Shown here: positions 8,154 to 19,847 of the stretch, piece by piece
How the letters are laid out: each line of letters begins with the position of its first letter
Numbering within the stretch: the first letter of the stretch is position 1
Origin: Pseudomonadota bacterium
GTDB taxonomy: Bacteria; Desulfobacterota; Syntrophobacteria; Syntrophobacterales; Syntrophobacteraceae
Length of the DNA stretch: 64,000 bases
Direction: 5' to 3'
NCBI GenBank assembly: GCA_023416335.1
Contig: JAEZHY010000267.1
Location: 10,044 to 74,043, forward strand
The notes under the pieces: model-generated
Told to the model about the DNA's origin: nothing
What the model saw: only the letters and a program-made list of their open reading frames with translations
Database searches by the model: none
Position numbers and translations under genes: made by a program

Positions 8154-9224
8154 ATGGATCGGATTCAGAACACGATATCTGACTCTTCTACTCTGGCCAA
8201 AGCCTTCCTCCGGCACTTGGTCGTTCCGGCCCTGATGCTCCTCTTCATCCTGATATTCGGAACCGTCGGGTTCCTGATTATCGGAGACGGCAAATGGGGC
8301 CTTTTCGACTGCGCCTATATGACCAGCATAACACTCACCACCGTCGGTTACGGCGAGGTACTGGACGACTTTGGCACAAACGGGCGCTCTTTTGCGATGG
8401 TGCTGATGTGGCTGGGGATGGGTGTGACCCTGTACGCCGTATCGACCATTACCGGATTCGTAGTCGAGAAGAATTTGTCGCGAATTTTGAAGGAGCGTAA
8501 GATGGAAAGGCGCATCGCTGCGCTGCGGAACCATTTTATTGTCTGCGGAGCCGGAAAAACCGGCTTCAACGTCCTGAATGAGATGATTGCATCCAGACGT
8601 CCCTGCGTGGTGATCGAAGTCAGGCCCGAACGACTGGAATGGATGCGAAAACAGTTTGAGGATATCTATTTCATCCAGGGCGATGCAACCGAAGAAGAAG
8701 TGCTCCAGCGCGCAGGCATCCGCAGGGCCTCAGGTCTGCTCGCTACCCTGGAAGACGACAGCCATAACCTTCTCATTACCGTACAGGCTCGCTACATCAA
8801 CCCCAATCTCAAGATCGTGACGCGCTGCCAGGAAAACAACCTGACCGACAAATTCTACAGGGCGGGCGCGAACTATGTCGTAAACCCGGCGTTTATCGGC
8901 GGTATGCGCATGGCGAGCGAGATGGTCCGACCGCATGTGGTGTCGTTCCTCGACCGGATGCTCAGGAGCAAGGACCAGACTGTACGCGTTGAGGAAACCA
9001 CTATCTGTGAAGGATCGCCCTGGGCGGGCCGCACGCTCCGGGACCTCGACGTCCATCGAAAAACAGGCCTCATTCCCATTGCAATCAAAAGCCCGGAAGA
9101 CGACGATTTCCATTACAACCCCGCCCCCGACAGCGTCCTCACCCCGGGAACGGTCATGATCGTCATCGGAACTCCGGACCAGATAGCCGAATTGGAGCAG
9201 TACTGTACGGAGGACGGAAGATAG
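8154..9224 (+). CDS. Two-TM potassium channel with TrkA (RCK) domains
   Basis: 356 residues. Two membrane helices (about 22-43 and 80-102) flank a pore loop with the K+ filter TTVGYGE (62-68). A cytoplasmic TrkA-N/RCK domain begins HFIVCGAGKTGFNVL and a TrkA-C domain covers the last ~85 residues (VEETTICEGSPWAGRTLRDL). This is the MthK/Kch layout: a ligand-gated K+ channel in the cytoplasmic membrane, with the Rossmann fold sensing nucleotide or ions. The ATG at 8154 is preceded by GGGAA. An upstream in-frame ATG at 8064 has no ribosome site and adds only non-family residues. Confidence 0.9.
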   Translation: MDRIQNTISDSSTLAKAFLRHLVVPALMLLFILIFGTVGFLIIGDGKWGLFDCAYMTSITLTTVGYGEVLDDFGTNGRSFAMVLMWLGMGVTLYAVSTITGFVVEKNLSRILKERKMERRIAALRNHFIVCGAGKTGFNVLNEMIASRRPCVVIEVRPERLEWMRKQFEDIYFIQGDATEEEVLQRAGIRRASGLLATLEDDSHNLLITVQARYINPNLKIVTRCQENNLTDKFYRAGANYVVNPAFIGGMRMASEMVRPHVVSFLDRMLRSKDQTVRVEETTICEGSPWAGRTLRDLDVHRKTGLIPIAIKSPEDDDFHYNPAPDSVLTPGTVMIVIGTPDQIAELEQYCTEDGR

Positions 9225-9615
9225 ATGATAGACGAAAAATCACGACCGGAAGTAATTGACTACAGCGGCTGAAACGGTTGTTACCCTCCTCGCCCCCCGA
9301 CGAATTGCACCTTGCCCCTACGCGCACCGCCGGCAAATACCTGAGCCGGCCGCCTTGTATGGCCGCCTGCCGACAAAACAGATAAACCGCGGCTTCCCGA
9401 GATGCTTTTCTTCCGTCCCCCGCCTTCCGTCCTCCGCCAAAAAATTAGCACTCAACTCAATTAATTGCTAACAGAACGCTTTAAACCCGAAGAATCATGG
9501 TTATCTTTGGTTTCAACTTTCAGCTTTCACAATAATTCCATGCCGTTGTACGGTCTTGATGAGTGATGGCTGATTTACATAGCAAACAGGACTCACCCGA
9601 AAGGAGGGAAGATCC
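9225..9615. other. dnaK upstream region
   Basis: 390 bp containing the CIRCE-like operator at 9445-9471 and the dnaK leader. The first ~200 bp are GC-rich and show no gene. I could not assign a convincing sigma-32 or sigma-70 promoter. Confidence 0.4.
9445..9471 (+). promoter_or_regulatory. CIRCE-like HrcA operator upstream of dnaK
   Basis: The left half TTAGCACTC is a perfect CIRCE half-site. It is followed by exactly 9 nt and AATTGCTAA, which matches 7 of 9 positions of GAGTGCTAA. Spacing and order are canonical for the HrcA heat-shock repressor. It lies 145 bp upstream of the dnaK start, so the chaperone operon is probably under HrcA control. hrcA itself is not in the window. Confidence 0.75.
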
Positions 9616-11553
9616 ATGGCTAAGGCTGTAGGCATCGATCTCGGTACAACCAACTCAGTCGTCGCTATCTGGGAGGAAGGAAAGGCAACCGTTATCCCCA
9701 ACTCCGAGGGTTCGCGCCTGACTCCTTCCGTTGTCGCATACACGGAAGACGGACAGCGCCTCGTTGGACAAATCGCCAGACGGCAGGCAATCCTCAATCC
9801 GGAAGCCACGATCTATTCAGCAAAACGTTTTATCGGCCGTAAATGGGGCGAAGTCGATCAGGAAACAAAGACAGTCTCCTATAAGGTAGTCAGGGGGCCC
9901 AATGACGCCATCCGCTTCGACGTGCGCGGAAAGCAGGTATCCCCCGAGGAAGTCTCGGCCCAAGTGCTGCGCAAGCTGGTGGACGACGCATCCAAATATC
10001 TCGGAGAAAAGGTGACCGAGGCGGTCATTACCTGCCCGGCCTACTTCAACGACGCTCAGCGCCAGGCGACGAAGAATGCCGGCGAAATAGCGGGTCTCAA
10101 GGTCCTGCGCGTAATCAACGAACCGACGGCGGCCGCGCTTGCGTACGGGCTCGAAAAGAAAAAGAGCGAGACCATTCTCGTGTTCGACCTCGGCGGCGGA
10201 ACCTTCGACGTTTCCATTCTCGACGTGGGCGACGGGGTCATGGAAGTTCGCTCGACATCGGGGGACACGCACCTTGGCGGCGACGACTTCGATAAGAGGA
10301 TCGTCGATTACGTTGCTGAGGAATACAAAAAAGACATCGGCGTCGATCTGCGTAATGACAGACAGGCTCTCCAGAGGCTCTATGAGGCTGCGGAGAAGGC
10401 TAAGATCGAACTCTCGGCCACCACTGAGACCCAGATCAATCTGCCGTTCATCACAGCGGATGCGACAGGTCCAAAGCACCTCGTCATGAAGCTCACCAGA
10501 GCGAAATTCGAGGACCTGACCCACGACTTGGTCCAGCGCTGCATGAGTCCTGTCCAACAGGCGCTCTCCGATGCAAAACTGTTGGCAAAGGACCTCGATG
10601 AAGTCATCCTGGTTGGCGGATCGACTCGAATTCCGGCGGTCCAGGAGCTGGTAAAGAAACTCACGGGCGGCAAGCAGCCCAATATGAGCGTCAACCCGGA
10701 CGAAGTCGTCGCGGTCGGAGCGAGCATCCAGGCGGCCGTGCTCAAAGGTGAAGTCGAGGACGTCGTTCTTCTCGATGTCACGCCTCTTTCGCTTGGCGTG
10801 GAGACTCTCGGCGGTGTCATGACCAAGCTGATAGAGCGGAACACGACGATTCCGGCGAGGAAAGAGGAAATCTTCTCGACCGCCGACGAAAACCAGACTG
10901 CGGTCGACGTCGTCGCGCTGCAGGGCGAGCGCGAGATGGCACGTGACAACCGTGTTCTGGGAAGGTTCAGGCTCGAAGGGATCCGCCCTGCGCCGCGCGG
11001 TATTCCTCAGATCAAGGTGACGTTCGATATCGACGCAAACGGGATTCTGAGCATCACGGCTCGTGACCAGGAAACGGGCAAGGAGCAGGCGATAACGATT
11101 TCGGAGTCCACGAACCTCTCCAAGGACGAAGTGGAGAAGATGGTTCGGGATGCAACTTCGAATGCCGCGGAGGACAAACGCCGCCGCGAGACCGTGGAGG
11201 CCCGCAATACCGCGGACACCCTGGCCTATCAGCTCGAACGTTCGTTGCGCGACCTGGGCGACAAAGTCCCCGTAAACGAAAAGGCGCGTGCGGAGCAGCT
11301 GATCGAGGAGACCCGGAAAGCCGTCCAGGATGAGAACATCGGCAAGGAGCGGTTCCAGCAGCTTGCGAGCGATCTGCAGCAGGCATCCCAGATGCTTGCC
11401 TCGATCGCCTATCAGCAGGCGGGGGCCGCTGCCGGCTCAAGCGCATACGGGCCTGGAACGGGACCTCAGCCGGGAGTGGGACCTTCCGGCGGTCACAGAC
11501 CGCGTCCAGGCGGCGGAGACGATGTAATCGACGCGGAGTTTACGGAACAGTAA
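9616..11553 (+). CDS. dnaK: Hsp70 chaperone DnaK
   Basis: 645 residues, full length for DnaK. The nucleotide-binding domain has [15 protein letters not shown], the [12 protein letters not shown] hinge region, [13 protein letters not shown] and [14 protein letters not shown]. The linker [14 protein letters not shown] leads into the substrate-binding domain, and a Gly-rich tail ends [11 protein letters not shown]. It refolds clients with ATP together with a J-protein and works with ClpB on aggregates. Start at 9616 has AAAGGAGGG. It is the first gene of dnaK-cbpA-cbpM-clpB; grpE is not present. The segment before the helical lid is typical, with no missing catalytic residue. Confidence 0.98.
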   Translation: MAKAVGIDLGTTNSVVAIWEEGKATVIPNSEGSRLTPSVVAYTEDGQRLVGQIARRQAILNPEATIYSAKRFIGRKWGEVDQETKTVSYKVVRGPNDAIRFDVRGKQVSPEEVSAQVLRKLVDDASKYLGEKVTEAVITCPAYFNDAQRQATKNAGEIAGLKVLRVINEPTAAALAYGLEKKKSETILVFDLGGGTFDVSILDVGDGVMEVRSTSGDTHLGGDDFDKRIVDYVAEEYKKDIGVDLRNDRQALQRLYEAAEKAKIELSATTETQINLPFITADATGPKHLVMKLTRAKFEDLTHDLVQRCMSPVQQALSDAKLLAKDLDEVILVGGSTRIPAVQELVKKLTGGKQPNMSVNPDEVVAVGASIQAAVLKGEVEDVVLLDVTPLSLGVETLGGVMTKLIERNTTIPARKEEIFSTADENQTAVDVVALQGEREMARDNRVLGRFRLEGIRPAPRGIPQIKVTFDIDANGILSITARDQETGKEQAITISESTNLSKDEVEKMVRDATSNAAEDKRRRETVEARNTADTLAYQLERSLRDLGDKVPVNEKARAEQLIEETRKAVQDENIGKERFQQLASDLQQASQMLASIAYQQAGAAAGSSAYGPGTGPQPGVGPSGGHRPRPGGGDDVIDAEFTEQ

Positions 11554-12021
11554 TGCTTTAGAAGTCGGGAGGTTTTGATTCAGCCGGCAAACGCTGTCCC
11601 TGGATTTTCTCACGCGAAGACGCGAAGGCGCGAAGAAATATGGATTGTGAGAAATATTCAGGGACAAAGAAAAAAGTGATGGTACAAAAAACAGAGATAG
11701 CGAGCGGGTTACCCGGCTCGGCAATGGTGATCGCTTCTCTTCTTCGTGTCTTCGCGGCTTTACGTGCTAAGGCTCTGACAAGCATTTGCCGGAGAATCCG
11801 GATTCGCGTTTCTCGTAGGAGTCCGGATTTATTTGGGTTTGCAATTTGACGGTCTTTCAAGAAATAATTCCCCGGCGGTAAATGCCGGCCGAAAACGAGT
11901 ATCCGGGACAGGACCGGGAAAGGCCTCTTCGCAGGCCAACCCGCGCCCTTCCCAGCCGACGCACCGGCGAACAATGGCGATGCAATTATATGCTGACTTC
12001 TAGAGGAACTGACGAGACCTT
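11554..12021. repeat. Intergenic palindromic repeat (CGAAGACGCGAA family)
   Basis: Between dnaK and cbpA there is a long imperfect palindrome. The left arm at 11611-11637 (beginning CACGCGAAGACGCGAAGG) matches the inverse of the right arm at 11740-11766 at about 22 of 27 positions, enclosing ~100 bp. The same unit recurs at 44685-44823. No protein-coding gene was supported in the rest of the 468-bp gap. A short duplication of ATGCTTTA-like sequence follows dnaK and also precedes clpB. Confidence 0.6.
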
Positions 12022-13014
12022 ATGGCTGTCAAATACAGGGACTACTACGAAATCCTCGGCCTCAAAAGAGGGGCCGCCCAGGACGAGGTGCAGCGGGCGT
12101 ACAGGAAACTCGCCCGTAAATACCACCCGGACGTGAACAAGGCTTCGGATGCGGAAGAGAAATTCAAGGAGATAAACGAAGCCTACGAGGTCCTGAAAGA
12201 CCCCGAAAAGCGGAAGATGTACGACCAGCTGGGGCCGAACTGGCAATCCGGCCAGGATTTCAGGCCGCCTCCGGGCTGGGACGTGCACTTCGATTTCGGC
12301 AAAGGAGGAGGCGCCCAGCAGGGTGAATTCCAATGGGGCGGAGCCGGAGGGTTCAGCGACTTTTTCGAGACGCTGTTCGGAGGGAGAGGTTTTCGACAGG
12401 CTCAGGGTCCGGGAGGACCGGGCGGCTTCGGCCGAGGCCCTAATGTCTGGCGCCAGGCAGGAGCGGACCAGGAGACGACCATCCGCATCAGCCTGGAAGA
12501 AGCTTTTCGCGGCGGCACCAAGCCGATAGTTCTCCAGTCTCAGTCGATAAATCCGAACGGCCAGATAGAGGTCCAGGAAAGGCGCTACGACATCAAGATC
12601 CCGGCCGGGGTTCTGCCGGGCCAGAAAATTCGCCTCTCCGGCCAGGGCGGAGAAGGCATGGGAGGAGGCCCTCGCGGGGACCTGTACCTGAAGGTCGAAA
12701 TCGACCCGAATCCACATTACAGGATCCAGGACCGCGATATTTACATGGAAGTGCCGGTCGCACCGTGGGAGGCCCTGCTCGGAGCGGAGGTCCAGGTATC
12801 GACCCTTTCGGGCAACATCTCCCTGAAAATCCCTCCCGGCACTCAGAGCGGGCAGAAGCTGCGCCTGCGGGGCAAGGGAATGCCGAACCCGAGGGGCAAC
12901 CCGGGAGATCTCTACGTTACGGTAAGCATCAAGATCCCGACGTCCCCTTCTCCGAGGGAAAAGGAACTCTTCGAAGAATTGAAAAAAGTCTCCGGTTTCA
13001 ACCCGAGACTGTAG
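12022..13014 (+). CDS. cbpA: DnaJ-class co-chaperone CbpA
   Basis: 330 residues. The N-terminal J domain has [16 protein letters not shown] and the HPD triad in [10 protein letters not shown] Gly/Phe-rich stretch follows (about 75-150), then the two beta-barrel substrate domains and a C-terminal dimerisation region ([20 protein letters not shown]). There is no CxxCxGxG zinc domain, so this is a type II J-protein of the CbpA/curved DNA-binding class. It stimulates DnaK ATPase. It is followed 15 bp later by its modulator cbpM, the classic pair. Confidence 0.95.
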   Translation: MAVKYRDYYEILGLKRGAAQDEVQRAYRKLARKYHPDVNKASDAEEKFKEINEAYEVLKDPEKRKMYDQLGPNWQSGQDFRPPPGWDVHFDFGKGGGAQQGEFQWGGAGGFSDFFETLFGGRGFRQAQGPGGPGGFGRGPNVWRQAGADQETTIRISLEEAFRGGTKPIVLQSQSINPNGQIEVQERRYDIKIPAGVLPGQKIRLSGQGGEGMGGGPRGDLYLKVEIDPNPHYRIQDRDIYMEVPVAPWEALLGAEVQVSTLSGNISLKIPPGTQSGQKLRLRGKGMPNPRGNPGDLYVTVSIKIPTSPSPREKELFEELKKVSGFNPRL

Positions 13015-13029
13015 CCGAGGTGCGTTGCT

Positions 13030-13350
13030 ATGGCTGAGACGACATCCTTTATGCTTCAGGTGAAATCGGAAACCGAGCATTCTCCTTACTGCACTCTGCA
13101 CGAGGCTGCATTTCGTGCCGGGCTGCATCCTGAACTGCTGGAAAGGTTCATCCGTCTCGGGTTGATCGAATTCATAGACCGCAAAGGAGATGGGGAACCG
13201 CTCTTCGATTCCAGCGTCGTACCTCTTCTCAGGCGGATCCTGAGGCTTCGAAACGAACTGGGCGTCAACTACGCCGGAATCGGCCTCGTCCTGGAGCTGA
13301 TGTCCCGCATCGAAGCATTGGAAGCCCGCGTGCGGGAACTCGAGAGCTGA
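13030..13350 (+). CDS. cbpM: Chaperone modulator CbpM (MerR-like)
   Basis: 106 residues. A short helix-turn-helix-like region (LHEAAFRAGLHPELLERFIR, then LGLIEFIDR) is followed by a C-terminal helix that looks coiled (LELMSRIEALEARVRELES). CbpM proteins bind the J domain of CbpA and block its action on DnaK. Position between cbpA and clpB supports this over a DNA-binding MerR regulator. The gene starts 15 bp after cbpA. Confidence 0.85.
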   Translation: MAETTSFMLQVKSETEHSPYCTLHEAAFRAGLHPELLERFIRLGLIEFIDRKGDGEPLFDSSVVPLLRRILRLRNELGVNYAGIGLVLELMSRIEALEARVRELES

Positions 13351-13437
13351 CGGGGGACGTGTGGCAGTAGAGATTATTCAATATTCTCACGCAAAAATGC
13401 TTTAAAGATGATGCTTTAAATGGGGAGGAATTCTCTT

Positions 13438-16086
<2,649 letters not shown>

Positions 16087-16433
16087 GAGCAGCGAACAGT
16101 GAACGGTGAGCAGTGAGTTGAGAAAACTATCCCGGGATAGCTGTAGCTTCAAAGAATATACGGTGCGAGGAGGGTGGGCATCATCGTGCCCACCGCCCAA
16201 TCCCCCGGAAAGCCAGGCAGGGTGGGAGAGCGTAGCGCGGTGGCTTTATCGTCAATGTTGTTGCTTTGTTGTTGCTTTAAGGAAATGCGCCGCTGGTTCC
16301 CAAGGTCCGCCTTGGGAACCCCACCCCCGGCAGGCCGGATAATATCCGGTACGTGCTGAGCCTCTCGGGGCTCCGGTAAAAGACCAACTTGCTGCAATTC
16401 CTCACCCGACCATATCCGGCATCCCCTATCTCC
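16087..16433. repeat. Composite intergenic repeats after clpB
   Basis: Directly after the clpB stop comes a copy of the GTGAACGGTGAGCAGTGA repeat (16097-16115), shared with sites after nikQ, livG and iorA. It is followed by a GGGTGGGCATCATCGTGCCC palindrome (about 16172-16193), a member of the GGTGGGCAC family also at 42.07 and 50.5 kb. No gene is supported here. Confidence 0.55.
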
Positions 16434-16462
16434 TTGACACACAACCCACAATCGGATATACG
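16434..16462 (+). promoter_or_regulatory. Sigma-70-type promoter for the nik operon
   Basis: A consensus -35 TTGACA (16434-16439) is separated by 17 bp from TATACG (16457-16462). Transcription would begin near 16469, giving a ~145-nt leader before nikK. This is the best-matching promoter in the window, though no experimental support exists. Confidence 0.55.
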
Positions 16463-16472
16463 GAAACCAACC

Positions 16473-16568
16473 GGAAGTCGAAACTTCCATCCTTTGTTCC
16501 ACTAATGCCATGAAACTGTAGCATTTTCATCTTGGTCATGAAGGCCGGCGGCAAGCCGGTATTTTTTT
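16473..16568 (+). promoter_or_regulatory. Structured leader with intrinsic terminator before nikK
   Basis: The predicted leader holds a perfect hairpin GGAAGT-CGAA-ACTTCC (16473-16488). It then has an AATGC/GCATT pairing (around 16504-16525) and a small stem CCGGC/GCCGG (16545-16549, 16555-16559) followed by TATTTTTTT (16560-16568). The last part looks like an intrinsic terminator 46 nt before the nikK start. It could attenuate the operon, for example in response to metal. It does not match a riboswitch class I can recognise. Confidence 0.45.
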
Positions 16569-16614
16569 GCGTGCTTGCCAAACCAACCAACCCTTTGACC
16601 AAAGGCAGGACGGG

Positions 16615-17442
16615 ATGTTTCGACTACTCTCATTACTTCGGACAATTGTTTTTTTCTCCTTCTGTGCTCTCCTTTGCACCGTTGCCCTGTTTCTATTTGC
16701 TCCTTCCGCGAATGCCCATTTCGGCGTGATTATCCCTTCGGAAGAGATCGTCACCCCCGACAGTCCCAAGACCATCGAACTCTCCATCAAGTTCCTGCAC
16801 CCGATGGAATGCCAGTACCTTGAGATGGGCAAGCCGAAGCGCTTCGGCGTGGCACAGCGGGGCAAAATCGAAGATCTGCTCCCGACTCTCTCACCCGCAA
16901 AAGGCAACTGCCCTGGCAGGGAAGGCTCTTTCCAGTACTGGACGGCCAAATTCCCGATCAAGAGGCCGGGCGACCATGTTTTCTTCATCGAACCCACGCC
17001 CTACTGGGAACCCTCGGAAGACAAGTTCATTGTCCACTATACGAAGACATGCGTGAACGCGCTCGGGCTGGAGCAAGGCTGGGAAAAGCCGATCGGGCTC
17101 GAAACGGAAATAGTCCCCCTCACCCGCCCCTACGGGCTCTGGACGGGGAATATCTTTACCGGCAGGGTGCTGCTCAAGGGAAAGCCCGTCCCGAATGCCG
17201 TGATCGAAGTCGAATACATGAACGACGCTCCGGAGGCGCGCATCATTCCTCCTGCGGATCCCTTCGTCACGCAGACTCTCCATAGCGACGCGAATGGGGT
17301 CTTCTCTTACGCGATGCCAAAAGCGGGCTGGTGGGGTTTCGCCGCTCTACACGATGCCTCGTGGACTTTGAAGAAGGACGGGAAGCCCAAGAAAGTCGAG
17401 ATCGGCGCCGTTTACTGGGTCAAGACACGGGATATGAAATAG
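16615..17442 (+). CDS. nikK: NikK-like DUF4198 nickel-uptake accessory protein
   Basis: 275 residues with an N-terminal signal peptide ending near SANAHFG, so it is exported. The body is the DUF4198 fold (HFGVIIPSEEIVTPD, VFFIEPTPYWEPSEDKF, WEKPIGLETEIVPL, GWWGFAALHD). The mature protein begins with His, as in other NikK proteins where an N-terminal His may bind metal. NikK accompanies ECF-type nickel transporters in deltaproteobacteria. It is the first gene of a collinear nikK-nikL-x-nikM-nikQ-nikO cluster. The start at 16615 follows GGACGGG; an in-frame upstream extension to 16567 lacks a ribosome site. Confidence 0.85.
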   Translation: MFRLLSLLRTIVFFSFCALLCTVALFLFAPSANAHFGVIIPSEEIVTPDSPKTIELSIKFLHPMECQYLEMGKPKRFGVAQRGKIEDLLPTLSPAKGNCPGREGSFQYWTAKFPIKRPGDHVFFIEPTPYWEPSEDKFIVHYTKTCVNALGLEQGWEKPIGLETEIVPLTRPYGLWTGNIFTGRVLLKGKPVPNAVIEVEYMNDAPEARIIPPADPFVTQTLHSDANGVFSYAMPKAGWWGFAALHDASWTLKKDGKPKKVEIGAVYWVKTRDMK

Positions 17443-17498
17443 TGAGTCGGCTCCTTTGCCTCCTTGGGCAGGAGATTCTAAATTTCAGGACAAACAAA

Positions 17499-17831
17499 AT
17501 GCATCTACAATCCATACTCCGGACCGCCGCTCTCTGTGCCCTTCTCTTCTGCATCACTCCCGCTCTTCCGGCGCTGGCGCACAAGGTGAACGTCTTCGCC
17601 TATACGGAAGGCGACAAGATCATGGTGGAGACCTATTTTGCCGACGGCAAGCCGGTCGGAAACGGCAAAATTGCGATATTTTCCAGTTCAGGGGCCAAGC
17701 TGCTCGAAGGAACCACGAACAAGGAAGGCAAAGCGAATTTTTCGATTCCGGCAAGGGACGATCTGCGCATCGAGGTGAATGCCTCACTCGGCCATAAGGC
17801 GTCCTATATTTTAAAGAAAGGCGAAATGTGA
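17499..17831 (+). CDS. nikL: NikL-like periplasmic/membrane-anchored metal-uptake protein
   Basis: 110 residues. A signal peptide (to about residue 27) is followed by AHKVNVFAYTEGDKIMVE, TYFADGKPVGNGKI and LEGTTNKEGKANFSIP, the carboxypeptidase-regulatory-like fold of NikL, ending GHKASYILKKGEM. The mature chain again starts AH, matching NikK and suggesting a metal-binding N-terminus. NikL proteins usually carry a C-terminal membrane helix; here that helix is in the separate next gene, which starts inside this stop codon. It is part of the nickel/cobalt ECF operon. Confidence 0.8.
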   Translation: MHLQSILRTAALCALLFCITPALPALAHKVNVFAYTEGDKIMVETYFADGKPVGNGKIAIFSSSGAKLLEGTTNKEGKANFSIPARDDLRIEVNASLGHKASYILKKGEM

Positions 17832-18175
17832 GAAGACGGTTGAGAAAGTGCACCCTCCTTTTGATGGCGGTATTCTGTATTTACATGGCCTCACCGTTGA
17901 TTTCCCTTGCCGCACAAAGTGAAAATGCGCCGGGGTCCGTTACGGCACCCGAATCGGCGGCATCGCCCGATTACGGGAAACTCGTGGAGGCAATCGAATC
18001 GCAGAAAGCCGTTTATCTCCGCGAGGTCGGGCAGCTCAAGCGGGAGATTGCCGCGCTTCGGCAGGAAATGACAAATCCCGGCATCCGGGACGTGGTGGCC
18101 GGAATCGGGTACATATTTGGCATGGCCGGGATAGCGCTGTATGTCCAGACGCGCAAGATCAGGAAACAGGCTTAG
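17828..18175 (+). CDS. Small anchored protein, probable second half of a split NikL
   Basis: 115 residues starting with GTG at 17828, which overlaps the previous TGA. It has its own signal-like helix (KCTLLLMAVFCIYMASPLIS), a Pro/Ala linker and a coiled segment (KLVEAIESQKAVYLREVGQL). It ends with a membrane helix and basic tail, RDVVAGIGYIFGMAGIALY. The C-terminal helix resembles the tail of one-piece NikL proteins. I infer it works with the upstream protein as a two-chain NikL. It could instead be an independent stalk protein. Confidence 0.65.
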   Translation: MRRRLRKCTLLLMAVFCIYMASPLISLAAQSENAPGSVTAPESAASPDYGKLVEAIESQKAVYLREVGQLKREIAALRQEMTNPGIRDVVAGIGYIFGMAGIALYVQTRKIRKQA

Positions 18176-18306
18176 GCCGGTTGCTCGGCCTGCCGGGATG
18201 ACGGGATTCCGCGCGCGCTCGGTCGCAAAATGTCCGACAGGCCCGGAGCTTGGGGACCTGGAATTCTTGCGTCAGATCTTGATCTACTTCTGAAAGGAAA
18301 AACTTC

Positions 18307-18933
18307 GTGCACATATCCGACGGCGTTCTGCCCGCTTCCGTTTCGATTGCAGGATTTGCCGCCACTGCGGTGATAGCGGCATGGAGCGCGAGGAAGACAA
18401 GGGCGGAAGACCTTCCGAAGATCGCAATCGTGACTTCCGCGTTTTTCGTGGCTTCGCTCATCTCCGTGCCGATTGCCGTAACGAGCATCCATCTGCTCTT
18501 GCCCGGCCTCGTTGGCATACTGCTCGGCAGAAGCGCCTTCCTGTCCGTAACGGTCGGGGTCGCCCTGCAGAGCCTCCTCTTCCAGATGGGCGGCATAACG
18601 GCGATCGGAGTAAATTCCGTTATGATGGGAGCCCCTGCCCTCCTTTGCGCCGGACTTTTTCAGCTTTTACGGGGCAGAACCCTTGCACGTCACATCATTG
18701 CCGGAGCGCTTTCGGGAGGACTGGGAGTCATCATGGCAGCCCTGCTGCTGGTGTTTTTTCTCTGCCTCAGCGGCGAAGACTTCCTGGGCGTGGCAAAGAT
18801 CGCCGTGCTCTGGCATCTCGTTGTCGCAGCCATAGAGTGCGCCATCTCGGCCTTCACGGTTTCTTTCCTCTATAAGGTGAAGCCGGACGCTCTCAACGTT
18901 CCGCTCTCGTCGCTTACGGAAAACCGAGCATGA
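18307..18933 (+). CDS. nikM: ECF transporter substrate-binding membrane component NikM/CbiM
   Basis: 208 residues, GTG start. The N-terminus MHISDGVLPA is the defining metal site of CbiM/NikM, where the amino group and His2 bind Co2+ or Ni2+. Six or so membrane helices follow (AGFAATAVIAAW, HLLLPGLVGILLG, VNSVMMGAPALLCAGLF). It captures the metal ion in the S-component of the energy-coupling factor importer. nikK/nikL neighbours favour nickel over cobalt, though substrate cannot be fixed from sequence alone. The stop overlaps nikQ by 4 bp. Confidence 0.92.
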   Translation: MHISDGVLPASVSIAGFAATAVIAAWSARKTRAEDLPKIAIVTSAFFVASLISVPIAVTSIHLLLPGLVGILLGRSAFLSVTVGVALQSLLFQMGGITAIGVNSVMMGAPALLCAGLFQLLRGRTLARHIIAGALSGGLGVIMAALLLVFFLCLSGEDFLGVAKIAVLWHLVVAAIECAISAFTVSFLYKVKPDALNVPLSSLTENRA

Positions 18934-19847
18934 ATACCGCAGCCGGAATAATCGAGGTCCCCGCGGCCGCACTTCTTCCGATAGTCGTCGGCCTTCTGCT
19001 TCTTATCGCCCTCTCCTTTCGCATGATCGGAAAAGTGTTTGGAAACGGAGAGAACGGCACCAACGGCGATCTCGACCTGCTCCGCGCGACCTCAGCCTGT
19101 GAAGGCGAACCGACCCGGACGTGGGACCCGCGCGTGCGCATCGTATCTGCCCTGGTATTCATTTTCTGCACCGCCTATCTGCACAGCATCGCCCTGGCCT
19201 GCGCCGCCTTTTTCCTTTCTCTCATTTCCCTTTTCGTCTCACGGGCATCCTTCCGAAAAGCCGTGACCCGGCTTATGGCCATGAGCGGCTTCCTCGGGAT
19301 GCTCCTGATCGTCCTGCCTCTTACGGTACCGACGAGATCTGGCGATACGATTTTCGTCCCGTCGGGCTTTTCCGCAATCTCGGCAAACCTCCGCGGGCTT
19401 GAAACCGCGGCTTTGATCTGCCTCAAGGCCGGTTCCATCGCTTTCCTGGTGGAAGTCCTGTTCGGGAGCGAGCCGTTTTCGGTATTTCTGCAGGCAATCG
19501 AATCGCTAAGAATGCCGCAAACCGCCTGCCGCATGATTGCCCTTGCCCACCGGTATATGTTCGTATTCGGAGACGAAGCGAGACGGATGCTCCGAGGCAT
19601 GCGCGTGCGCGGATTTCGCGGAGGCGGTTTCGGCAATACGGCGCGGGCATTGGGAAACCTGATCGGAATGCTCTTCGTCCGGAGCCTGGAGCGGACCGAA
19701 AGGGTCCACGAGGCAATGCTCTCGCGGGGCTTTTCCGGCAAGACGGCCGGCACGATTGAATTCAGGTCCAAGGTTTCCGACTGGGCCAAGGGGCTTCTTC
19801 TCGCAATGCCGGGTGTGGCGTTGCTCGTGCTGGACCGGTTGGGATGA
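18930..19847 (+). CDS. nikQ: ECF transporter transmembrane component NikQ/CbiQ
   Basis: 305 residues. The CbiQ core begins at RTWDPRVRIVSALVFIF (about residue 62), continues through several helices, and has the coupling-helix motifs HRYMFVFGDEARRML (with GMRVRGFRGG) and RTERVHEAMLSRGFSG. An extra N-terminal segment of ~60 residues contains one membrane helix (LPIVVGLLLLIALSF), which may stand in for a separate NikN subunit, none of which is found. It couples the NikM S-component to the ATPases. Starts inside the nikM stop (ATGA). Confidence 0.9.
   Translation: MNTAAGIIEVPAAALLPIVVGLLLLIALSFRMIGKVFGNGENGTNGDLDLLRATSACEGEPTRTWDPRVRIVSALVFIFCTAYLHSIALACAAFFLSLISLFVSRASFRKAVTRLMAMSGFLGMLLIVLPLTVPTRSGDTIFVPSGFSAISANLRGLETAALICLKAGSIAFLVEVLFGSEPFSVFLQAIESLRMPQTACRMIALAHRYMFVFGDEARRMLRGMRVRGFRGGGFGNTARALGNLIGMLFVRSLERTERVHEAMLSRGFSGKTAGTIEFRSKVSDWAKGLLLAMPGVALLVLDRLG

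Noticed and set aside
17499..18175. NikL interrupted by a sequencing frameshift
   Set aside because: The second frame has its own signal-like sequence and a GTG start overlapping the stop, which fits two genes better.
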